A stretch of 5,092 bases of DNA from a bacterium (GTDB taxonomy: Bacteria > Bacillota > Clostridia > Christensenellales > CAG-138), in contig JAQXRK010000035.1 in assembly GCA_029218485.1 (NCBI GenBank), forward strand, positions 1-5,092, written 5' to 3'. Under the pieces are notes generated by a model, which saw only the letters and a list, made by a program, of their open reading frames with translations, searched no databases and was not told the DNA's origin. This document shows positions 1-5,088 of this stretch, piece after piece. A program made the position numbers and the translations under genes. The number at the start of each line of letters is the position of its first letter. Position 1 is the stretch's first letter.

Positions 1-756
1 GGCCAGCGCTTCATCGATGATGCTCTCCATATAGGCGTTGTCCATGCCGTATTCCTCCGGGATCGGGTTGCCGATCAGCACGCCGCCCGACAGGCCCAGC
101 GCCCATTTTGCGTGGATGATCGATGCAATCTCCTCCTCATCCCGCGCCGCGTAGTCGACGGGGAACCCGCTTCTTCTGCAATAGAACGCGGGAAAATCGG
201 CCGTACCGTTGCCGATGACCGGCACGCCCATTGTTTCCAGATATTCGAGCGTGCGCCCGATATCGAGAATCTGCTTGGCACCGGCGCAGACGACGGCAAC
301 CGGCGTGTGCGCAAGCTCCTGCAGATCGGCGGATACGTCCATCGTGACCTCGCCGTGGCGGTGAACGCCGCCGATGCCGCCCGTTGCGAATACGCGAACG
401 CCGGCCATGGCGCTGCAGATCATGGTGGTGGCAACGGTGGTCGCGCCGTTGCGGCCGGTGGCGATATAGGTCGCCATATCGCGGCGGCTGACCTTCCCGA
501 CGTCCTTGGCCTGGCAGAGCAGCTCCAATTCATCCTCGGTCAAACCGGCCTTCACACGCCCGCCGATGATGGCCATCGTTGCGGGCACGGCGCCCTCGGA
601 CCGGATGATGGCATCGGCTTTTTTTGCAAATGCAAGATTTTCCGGATAGGGCATTCCGTGGCTGAGAATCGTGCTCTCCAATGCTACGACCGGCCGGTTT
701 TCCAGCACGGCCTGCCGCACCTCCGGCAGAATATCCAGATAGCGTTCCACAGACAT
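1..756 (-). CDS. psuG: Pseudouridine-5'-phosphate glycosidase, 3' end cut by window edge
   Basis: The enzyme reversibly splits pseudouridine 5'-phosphate into uracil and ribose 5-phosphate, in cytoplasmic pseudouridine salvage. 252 codons are present without a stop, against roughly 305 residues in E. coli PsuG, so about 50 C-terminal residues lie beyond the left edge. Family signatures are ALESTILSHGMPYP (residues 25-38), GAVPATMAIIGG (55-66), GKVSRRD (87-93), GATTVATTM (104-112), FATGGIGGVHR (123-133), DVSADLQEL (140-148) and CAGAKQILDIG (157-167). From memory of the E. coli enzyme, Glu27, Lys88, Asp140 and Lys161 correspond to its catalytic and metal-site residues Glu31, Lys93, Asp149 and Lys166. 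All are intact; the late active-site Asn is off the window. The ATG at 756 is preceded by AAGGAGG (765-771) with 8 bases between. It has its own promoter. A pseudouridine kinase gene is the usual neighbour but cannot be seen here. Confidence 0.95.
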   Translation of the reverse strand, partial: MSVERYLDILPEVRQAVLENRPVVALESTILSHGMPYPENLAFAKKADAIIRSEGAVPATMAIIGGRVKAGLTEDELELLCQAKDVGKVSRRDMATYIATGRNGATTVATTMICSAMAGVRVFATGGIGGVHRHGEVTMDVSADLQELAHTPVAVVCAGAKQILDIGRTLEYLETMGVPVIGNGTADFPAFYCRRSGFPVDYAARDEEEIASIIHAKWALGLSGGVLIGNPIPEEYGMDNAYMESIIDEALA

Positions 757-791
757 ACAGGCTGCCTCCTTGTTCAAAAACGGATGTATTC

Positions 792-820
792 AGTATACCC
801 CAGTTCGGTTCGCTTTTCAA
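792..820 (-). promoter_or_regulatory. Sigma-A type promoter of psuG
   Basis: On the minus strand TTGAAA (815-820) and TATACT (792-797) are separated by 17 bases, one mismatch each from consensus. The predicted start is near 785, about 30 bases before the psuG ATG and just upstream of its SD. So psuG has its own promoter and need not depend on read-through from the ars operon. The GC-rich stretch between here and the thioredoxin stop (821-1015) shows no gene and no convincing terminator. Confidence 0.8.
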
Positions 821-1015
821 GCTGAGCAGCGGCCGTAGCCACGCAACCGCACTTCGCAGCACCGCCCTGTCCAAGGGAAAGGGGTGCGCGCAGCGCCGCC
901 CATCCGTGCGCAGGGAGGCGGAAGGCGCGGAACGGACGCAGACGGTCAGACCCGGATACAAGAGCGCCGGTTCCGGTGGGCTCACGGCGGCTTTGGCATA
1001 CAGGCGGAGGGAGCC

Positions 1016-1339
1016 CTACCGCGCCTGCTGCAGAATCGCCGCAATCTCCTCGGCCTTCAGCAACTTGCCGGAGGATACGACCTTTCCGTCCACGACGAGC
1101 GCGGGCGTTGCCATCACGCCGTAGGAGGCGATCTGCGCAAAGTCCGTTACATGCTCTATGGAGGCGTCCATGCCGAGCGACTGCAGAGCCGCCCTCGCAT
1201 TGGCCTCCAATGCATTGCACTTTGCGCACCCGGAGCCGAGGACCTTTACCCGTGCGCCTGCGCCCGCTTCTGCAGCCTGCGCATGGCAGCCCTCGTCAGA
1301 ACACCTGCGGGTTGCTTTCCTTTTGCCGAACAAGCCCAT
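1016..1339 (-). CDS. Small CxxC thioredoxin-like protein, ars operon
   Basis: A 107-residue cytoplasmic protein of the family known as redox-active disulfide protein 2 (TIGR00412-like thioredoxin fold). VKVLGSGCAKC (31-41) carries the CxxC redox pair Cys38/Cys41. VTDFAQIASYGVMATPALVVDGKV (64-87) contains the cis-proline loop (Thr78-Pro79) and the following strand. The first 30 residues are a basic, Ala-rich tail with two extra cysteines, Cys13 and Cys18, outside the thioredoxin core. The ATG at 1339 has TAGGAGG at 1348-1354, and the TAG of that SD is the stop codon of the upstream permease, so the two are tightly coupled. In such ars-like operons this protein is expected to pass thiols or metalloid to the permease or keep it reduced; that role is inference. 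The family is recognised confidently, the substrate is not. Confidence 0.9.
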   Translation of the reverse strand: MGLFGKRKATRRCSDEGCHAQAAEAGAGARVKVLGSGCAKCNALEANARAALQSLGMDASIEHVTDFAQIASYGVMATPALVVDGKVVSSGKLLKAEEIAAILQQAR

Positions 1340-1351
1340 TTTGATTTCCTC

Positions 1352-2359
1352 CTATATCATCAATAGATTTTGGAACGCGTTGAACAGATAGCCGACGAGG
1401 ATAATGCCCGCCGTGCACAGGGCGATAAACAGCGCCAGAAGCCTCGGCTTTATGGCCTTCCGCAGCAGGATGATGGAGGGGAGCGAGAGCGTCGTTACCG
1501 CCATCATGAAGGAGAGGATCGTGCCGAGCTGGGCGCCCTTCGAGAGCAGCGCCTCCGCCACGGGAATGGTTCCGAAGATATCCGCATACATCGGAATGCC
1601 GACCAGCGTTGCCAGCAGCACGCCAAAGGGGTTGTTGCTGCCGAGAATGCGCTCGATCCAGACCTCCGGAATCCAGTTGTGTATGACAGCGCCGATGCCC
1701 ACACCCACGAGGATGTAGGGGAATACCTTTTTGAGGGTGAACAGCATCTGATCCTTTGCGTAGCCAAGCCGCTCCCGCTGGGTGAGTGCGGGCGCATCCA
1801 AGTCCGCGGCGCGCGCCGTCCGAATGAAGTCCTCCACATAGGATTCCATGTGCAGCCGTTCGATCAGCGACCCGCCGATGATGGCGATCAGCAGGCCGAC
1901 GACGACGTAGGCCGCGGCGATGCGCCAGCCGAATACGCTCGTCAGAAGGAGCAAGCTCCCCAGATCGACCATCGGTGAGGAGATCAGAAACGAGAAGGTG
2001 ACGCCCAGCGGCAATCCCGCGCTGGTAAAGCCGATGAACAGCGGGATGGAGGAACAGGAGCAAAAGGGCGTGACCGTGCCGAGCAGGGCAGCGACCGCGT
2101 TGGCCCAGATGCCGTGAAACCTGCCCAGAATCCGCTTGCTGCGCTCCGGTGGAAAATAGCTCTGAATATAGCTGATGAGGAGGATGAGGCAGCAGAGCAG
2201 CAGCGTAATTTTGATCGAATCATACAGAAAAAACAGAACGCTGCCGCCGATCCGCCCGGATACATCCATCCCGAGCGCTGTCAAGCCACGCCCGAGGAGC
2301 TGATGGAGCCACTGCATGCCGAGAAGCTGATTCTGAATAAATTGCCATACGCCCGTCAT
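1352..2359 (-). CDS. arsP: ArsP/DUF318-family membrane permease
   Basis: A 335-residue integral membrane protein of the PF03773 permease family, whose characterised ArsP members export trivalent organoarsenicals such as methylarsenite. About eight hydrophobic segments are visible (roughly residues 43-66, 86-110, 113-140, 146-166, 212-232, 245-263, 278-298 and 306-328), with a charged cytoplasmic-type loop at 167-211. The hallmark TPFCSCSSIPLFIGF lies at 97-111 with Cys100 and Cys102, a probable thiol site for the metalloid. A matching GIPMYADIFGTIPVAEALLSKG segment at 254-275 suggests the usual two-half architecture. The start overlaps the arsR stop as ATGA (2356-2359), with GGAAGGAG at 2367-2374 seven bases upstream. 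The length is normal and no defect is seen. The family call is firm. The substrate (organoarsenical, arsenite, selenium or other metalloid) is inferred from the ArsR and CSC motif only, and no arsB, acr3 or arsC is in the window. Confidence 0.88.
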   Translation of the reverse strand: MTGVWQFIQNQLLGMQWLHQLLGRGLTALGMDVSGRIGGSVLFFLYDSIKITLLLCCLILLISYIQSYFPPERSKRILGRFHGIWANAVAALLGTVTPFCSCSSIPLFIGFTSAGLPLGVTFSFLISSPMVDLGSLLLLTSVFGWRIAAAYVVVGLLIAIIGGSLIERLHMESYVEDFIRTARAADLDAPALTQRERLGYAKDQMLFTLKKVFPYILVGVGIGAVIHNWIPEVWIERILGSNNPFGVLLATLVGIPMYADIFGTIPVAEALLSKGAQLGTILSFMMAVTTLSLPSIILLRKAIKPRLLALFIALCTAGIILVGYLFNAFQNLLMI

Positions 2360-2646
2360 TTGAGCGCTCCTTCCGGGCCGCTGCCGAGCAAGGCAAGGAA
2401 CTGCCCCACCTGCGACAGCATTTCGGCATTAAGAGAATAGTGCGACCATTTCCCGTCTCTTCTTGTGTTGACCAATCCGCACGCCGAGAGGATTTTCATA
2501 TGGTGGGACAGGGTCGGTTGAGAGAACGAAAAGGCCTCCAGCAGTTTACAGGCGCATTTTTCTCCGCCGGCCAGCATGCTGAGAATTCTGAGCCGGTTGG
2601 CGTCTCCGAGCGCCCTGAAAATTGAAGCAGCATCCGTTTCCCGCAT
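2356..2646 (-). CDS. arsR: ArsR/SmtB-family metalloregulatory repressor
   Basis: A 96-residue winged-helix dimeric repressor, first gene of the operon. ASIFRALGDANRLRILSML (7-25) is the classic ArsR N-terminal helix pair. EKCACKLLEAF (29-39) is the metal-sensing region, with Cys31 and Cys33 matching the first two cysteines of the CVCDLC motif; the third position is Leu36, not Cys. FSFSQPTLSHHMKILSACGLV (39-59) is the recognition helix-turn-helix, followed by the wing NTRRDGKWSHYSLN (60-73). The ATG at 2646 was preferred over upstream in-frame codons because GAGG sits 8 bases upstream and the family begins here; an in-frame GTG lies three codons earlier. The stop overlaps the permease ATG. It is expected to repress its own operon at 2661-2695 and to release when As(III) or another thiophilic metalloid binds. 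Confidence 0.93.
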   Translation of the reverse strand: MRETDAASIFRALGDANRLRILSMLAGGEKCACKLLEAFSFSQPTLSHHMKILSACGLVNTRRDGKWSHYSLNAEMLSQVGQFLALLGSGPEGALK

Positions 2647-2660
2647 GACAGACACCTCAC

Positions 2661-2695
2661 ATAGATCGATATCTATATTATAGGCAACATATAGA
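2661..2695. promoter_or_regulatory. Probable ArsR operator (overlapping dyads)
   Basis: Two inverted repeats cover the promoter. TCTATAT (2672-2678) and ATATAGA (2689-2695) are perfect 7-base arms 10 bases apart, spanning the -10 box and half the spacer. ATAGAT (2661-2666) and ATCTAT (2671-2676) are 6-base arms 4 bases apart over the predicted start site. AT-rich ATA/TAT dyads between the -35 box and the start are typical of ArsR/SmtB operators. Which dyad is bound is not decided by sequence. Confidence 0.7.
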
Positions 2696-2705
2696 CGAAT
2701 GTCAA
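2677..2705 (-). promoter_or_regulatory. Consensus promoter of the arsR-arsP-trx operon
   Basis: The minus strand reads TTGACA (2700-2705), exactly 17 bases, then TATAAT (2677-2682), a perfect sigma-A consensus. The predicted start is near 2670, about 24 bases before the arsR ATG. A promoter this strong makes sense only if something holds it down, which fits the overlapping inverted repeats. Confidence 0.92.
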
Positions 2706-2779
2706 TGTTAATGCGAGTTGTATAGAACCGCCATGCAGCTGCAGCCGCTTTGATGGGAGCACAGAATAGGAACACTCCG

Positions 2780-2828
2780 ATGTATATCAATCCGGTCGAA
2801 AAATCGAACAAACCGCCGAAATATACAT
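2780..2828. repeat. Nested inverted repeat in the divergent intergenic region
   Basis: Perfect 8-base outer arms ATGTATAT (2780-2787) and ATATACAT (2821-2828) enclose CGG/CCG (2793-2795, 2813-2815) and TCGA-AAAA-TCGA (2796-2807). There is no T-run, so it is not a classical terminator. The right arm ends at the first base of the proposed -35 box of the plus-strand gene, so it could be a regulator site. No known binding protein is recognised. Confidence 0.45.
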
Positions 2829-2856
2829 GGTCAGCAAGCGCTGTTCATGCTAAACT
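2828..2856 (+). promoter_or_regulatory. Probable promoter of the DUF1284-like gene
   Basis: TGGTCA (2828-2833, four of six matches) and TAAACT (2851-2856) are separated by 17 bases, and the -10 box is extended by TGC immediately upstream. The predicted start is near 2863, giving a leader of roughly 115 bases to the chosen ATG. It is moderate in strength and diverges from the ars promoter. Confidence 0.5.
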
Positions 2857-2911
2857 GAAGGCACTTGGGCGAAAGGCAGTCTTGTCCCCAAATATCTTTC
2901 AACCAATCGAC

Positions 2912-2919
2912 AAAGGAGG
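2912..2919 (+). promoter_or_regulatory. Strong SD sequence without a standard start codon at normal distance
   Basis: AAAGGAGG is a near-perfect anti-16S match, yet no ATG, GTG or TTG follows 5-10 bases later. In frame with the downstream gene are ATC (2925) and CTG (2928). The first in-frame ATG is at 2979, 59 bases away and with only a weak GGCGG nearby. Either a rare start codon is used, adding 17-18 Arg-rich residues, or the SD belongs to a lost or regulatory short frame. Confidence 0.5.
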
Positions 2920-2978
2920 TAGCCATCCTGCCTTGCGGCGCTGCGCGAGCGCGGAGGTACAGGCGGCGGTATGCGATC

Positions 2979-3968
2979 ATGAAACGCGGTTTTGAATCAT
3001 CGGATTTTTCTGAAAACAGGGTAGAAGCGCGCCCGGCAGAACTGTTGTGCGCCTGCTGCATGCACGGCGGTGCTGCTTGCACGGCAGAGGATGCCGATCG
3101 GGTGGCATGCTTGAGAAAGCGCATCCGTGAGGATTCCAATGTCCATGTCGTTCTGAAAACGGCGTTTGATGAAGCGGGTGCGCGAACCGAATTGTACGAT
3201 CAAACAACCCCGGCGCAGCGAAAAAGGGATTTGGATATCCTGAGGGAGATGGGCGCAACGCCGGAGACCGTGCGCACTGCGCAGGCATGGAGCGAACTTC
3301 TGGCGGAGTATATTCCCGACCCCGCGCCGATCTGTGCGCCGTATGAGCGGCAGACCCTGGACTGGCAAAACTGCCCCAATGCGCATGCCGGCTTCTATGA
3401 AAAGGGACTGGCCTCGCTCTGCCTGACCCGCGGGGATTGCGAGATGGCCTGCGCGAAGAAAAACTCCTGTGAGATGCTCGAAAAGGCGGATACGTTTTCC
3501 GTGCGCGCGCATCATTTTCTGTGCATGATCTGCTTTGTGGGCGGGAAGAACCCCGATGAGCCGCTGGATGAGGACAACCTCTATGAGCTTTGGCAAAAGA
3601 TCTTGCGGGAGCCGGATGTACCGATTACGGTGATTGAAGGACCGGGCGACTGCATCATTTGCCCGCCCTGCTATGCGTACAACCCGGAAAGCCGCCTTTG
3701 CTTCATCGCAGGTTCCCTCAGAGACAGGAAGAAGGATCTCGATGTCTTTTCCAGGATTTCCATGGTGCCAGGGGATACCCTGCCCGCCAGAGAGATCCTT
3801 TACAGGATCTACAAGAACATCGCAAATGTCAACGGCATCTGCCGTTTTGAAGAGCGCAGAGGCTTTGAATGGCGCAATTGCCGGACGCATGAATGGGGCG
3901 CCTTTGAGAGGGGCATGCGGATTGTAGCCGATGCACTGTCGTTCGACGATGAACAGCCATTGCGCTGA
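2979..3968 (+). CDS. Cysteine-rich protein with duplicated DUF1284-like domains
   Basis: A 329-residue soluble protein with no signal peptide or membrane segment. Its function is unknown. The C-terminal half (about 174-319) fits the DUF1284 pattern: VRAHHFLCMICFVGG (175-189), then VPITVIEGPGDCIICPPC (214-231), Cys241, RDRKKDLDVFSRI (248-260) and ICRFEERRGFEWRNC (287-301). The N-terminal half (about 20-148) lines up with it: LCACCMHGG (23-31), RKRDLDILREMGA (81-93) and ICAPYERQTLDWQNCPNA (118-135). So the protein appears to be an internal duplication. The N copy lacks the HH pair and the GDCxxCxxC cluster. A cysteine-rich linker (Cys148, 154, 158, 164) joins the halves. The clustered cysteines suggest a metal or Fe-S site, which is inference. 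The ATG at 2979 is the first in-frame ATG close to the domain; an ATG at 2865 or a rare start near 2925 are alternatives. It is divergent from the ars operon and followed by a terminator at 4074. Confidence 0.85.
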   Translation: MKRGFESSDFSENRVEARPAELLCACCMHGGAACTAEDADRVACLRKRIREDSNVHVVLKTAFDEAGARTELYDQTTPAQRKRDLDILREMGATPETVRTAQAWSELLAEYIPDPAPICAPYERQTLDWQNCPNAHAGFYEKGLASLCLTRGDCEMACAKKNSCEMLEKADTFSVRAHHFLCMICFVGGKNPDEPLDEDNLYELWQKILREPDVPITVIEGPGDCIICPPCYAYNPESRLCFIAGSLRDRKKDLDVFSRISMVPGDTLPAREILYRIYKNIANVNGICRFEERRGFEWRNCRTHEWGAFERGMRIVADALSFDDEQPLR

Positions 3969-4073
3969 CAAACGGTCGATCAGGCGGACAGCCATCCGGA
4001 GCTAAGGATGCTTGTATCGCTCTGACGGGAAGACACCAAAACAGCAATATCCTATTGTAAGAACGGAACAACA

Positions 4074-4110
4074 GGGGAGACGTGGCTGCAAGCACGTCTC
4101 CTCTTTCTGT
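4074..4110 (+). terminator. Rho-independent terminator after the DUF1284-like gene
   Basis: GGAGACGTG (4076-4084) pairs perfectly with CACGTCTCC (4093-4101) across an 8-base loop, and is extended by a G-T and a G-C pair at the base. CTCTTTCTGTT follows as an interrupted T-tract. It lies 105 bases past the stop codon of the plus-strand gene. Confidence 0.8.
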
Positions 4111-4212
4111 TCAGTGTAATGGGATACGAGCATCTGACCGGTTAAAATGAATGAAGAGTATTGGATGGCCTGGCTGCTGTATATGCTTGTCCATCTAAAG
4201 GCTGGAGACATA

Positions 4213-4424
4213 GAAACAATCTGGATCAGGACATAATTTTGCAGGTTGACAGCACCCTAAGTACGGATGGCGAGGTGACGGCGGACGAGGAAACGAAACA
4301 ATCTGTCCTACAAAGATCGTCTTTCACGATGTGAAGCCCAATAAAGGGGGTGAAAGCATGAGACATTGCTCAACATGAAGAAAAGTATTTAAGGGGTTTC
4401 TCATGACCTGTAATTGAAACAATC
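4213..4424 (+). repeat. Three dispersed copies of GAAACAATC
   Basis: GAAACAATCTG occurs at 4213-4223 and 4295-4305, and GAAACAATC recurs at 4416-4424. The spacings are irregular (82 and 121 bases), so this is not a CRISPR array. All copies fall within the candidate RNA, on the same strand. Confidence 0.6.
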
Positions 4425-4467
4425 CACAGGCAAGCTACCAGCTAATTGCAAGGAGATGCACAAAAAC

Positions 4468-4496
4468 GGAGATGTAGATTGGTGACATCTCCTTTT
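4468..4496 (+). terminator. Intrinsic terminator, probably bidirectional
   Basis: GGAGATGT (4468-4475) pairs perfectly with ACATCTCC (4485-4492) across a 9-base loop, followed by TTTT on the plus strand. On the minus strand the same stem is followed by GTTTTTG, so it could also stop leftward transcription. The stem closely resembles the one at 4076-4101. Confidence 0.75.
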
Positions 4497-5040
4497 GGCA
4501 TAAGCGAGGGGCACTCCTCCACAGATACGGAGCAATCGTTTTCACAGATTCCCAGACGATAGATCCGATAAGCAGAACTGGTGCAGAGAGGAGGTCATAT
4601 CGAACACTGTAATGCTTCGATGCCGTCGGTTGCGTTCAAACACTGAAAAAGTGGTTCTCCGCTTGCCGCTGTGTATAGGCGAGTCGGGCCACACGCGGGT
4701 TCCAAGTTGGTATAAGGAATTTACCTGTTGTTTTTCTGCTGATTCGTTTAGGTTTGGGGTCTGGCTTCATCGCCAAGGTATGCTCAGCCTATACCACTGC
4801 TTTTGTATTCTTGTCCCGCCATTGCCACTTTTGGAATCGATTGGATACAGACGCTTGCTGCGATGTAAATTGACATTATGATAGAGAGAAAAGCATGAAT
4901 GCAAAAATGGCCGTCCTGGTTCAATCCTGCAATGAAAAACACCATAAAATGCACATTTTGCGGAATAACTTCAATAAATGACATTGGCCCTTTGAGATAT
5001 GGAGGACCGATTAAGCGGCAATAGGTTCGTATTGATTCGA
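4497..5040. other. AT-richer intergenic stretch without a recognisable gene
   Basis: Open frames here are short and unconvincing. A plus-strand 89-codon frame (4612-4881) has its nearest SD (GAGGAGG, about 4587-4593) too far from the ATG. A minus-strand 66-codon frame (4784-4984) is hydrophobic, but its protein is not recognised. A basic minus-strand frame of 44 codons (4636-4770) has no SD. No tRNA, IS terminal repeat, transposase or phage signature is seen. Base composition differs from the GC-rich genes on the left, so this may be the flank of an acquired element or decayed DNA. Confidence 0.5.
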
Positions 5041-5044
5041 CGGA

Positions 5045-5056
5045 ATTTTATAAAAT
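5045..5056. promoter_or_regulatory. 12-base palindrome upstream of the right-edge promoter
   Basis: ATTTTATAAAAT is a perfect palindrome ending three bases before the proposed -35 box at 5060. It is AT-only, so chance is possible, but its position suits an operator or activator site. Confidence 0.35.
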
Positions 5057-5059
5057 GTA

Positions 5060-5088
5060 TTGCTTTTGGAGTAGTGCTATGCTATAAT
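5060..5088 (+). promoter_or_regulatory. Outward-facing extended -10 promoter at the right edge
   Basis: TTGCTT (5060-5065), 17 bases, then a perfect TATAAT (5083-5088) extended by TGC immediately upstream. The predicted start is at or just beyond the window end, so it should drive an unseen rightward gene. Confidence 0.75.

Larger units (their letters stand above)
4111..4497 (+). ncRNA. Candidate structured non-coding RNA between two terminators (unidentified)
   Basis: This stretch has no ORF of note on either strand, but it sits between two intrinsic terminators and contains several potential stems. TTGGATGG/CCATCTAA (4161-4168 with 4191-4198) is 8 pairs including one G-T. ATCGT/ACGAT (4316-4320 with 4326-4330) competes with TTCAC/GTGAA (4323-4327 with 4331-4335). 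CATGAGA/TCTCATG (4357-4363 with 4399-4405) is a perfect 7-base long-range pair. Purine-rich unpaired runs such as GAGGAAACGAAAC and GGGGGTGAAAGC look RNA-like. No known riboswitch, 6S RNA, tmRNA, RNase P, SRP RNA or T-box signature was recognised, and no clear promoter was found. The strand is inferred from the terminator T-tract. Confidence 0.35.

Noticed and set aside
112..825. 237-codon plus-strand open frame
   Set aside because: It is antisense to psuG, whose minus-strand frame carries clear family motifs across the same bases; a GC-rich shadow.
774..1229. 151-codon minus-strand frame crossing the psuG-thioredoxin gap
   Set aside because: It overlaps the thioredoxin gene in another phase, has no SD or recognisable motif, and the gap is explained by the psuG promoter and leader.
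2971..2982. Three-codon frame overlapping the chosen ATG as ATGA
   Set aside because: Too short to support as a coupled leader; probably chance.
2750..2995. 81-codon plus-strand frame before the DUF1284-like gene
   Set aside because: It spans the promoter and nested dyad, has no SD at its ATG and resembles nothing known. The AAAGGAGG lies inside it.
2997..3995. 332-codon minus-strand open frame
   Set aside because: It is a full-length shadow of the DUF1284-like gene. The plus frame shows domain motifs and internal repeats; the minus frame shows none.
3993..4010. CATCC/GGATG hairpin shortly after the DUF1284-like stop
   Set aside because: Only five pairs, no T-tract; the stronger terminator at 4074 explains transcript ending.
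4074..4160. Group IIC intron inserted after the terminator
   Set aside because: Such introns target terminator hairpins, but no GTGYG 5' end, domain V or reverse transcriptase is seen.
4352..4390. Tiny frames MRHCST and MKKSI after a GGGGGTG run, as a leader peptide
   Set aside because: They are 5-6 codons, with no downstream gene to control and no codon bias that would suggest attenuation.
4213..4424. CRISPR array suggested by repeated GAAACAATC
   Set aside because: Repeats are only 9-11 bases, unevenly spaced by 82 and 121 bases, with no cas genes.
4693..4715. GGTTCCAAG and (at 4917-4926) GGTTCAATCC resembling tRNA T-loops
   Set aside because: No matching acceptor stem, D-arm or anticodon arm could be placed around either.
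4895..4981. 28-codon plus-strand frame beginning MNAKMAVLVQ
   Set aside because: Only a weak GAGAG precedes it, the upstream promoter match is poor and the peptide is not recognised.
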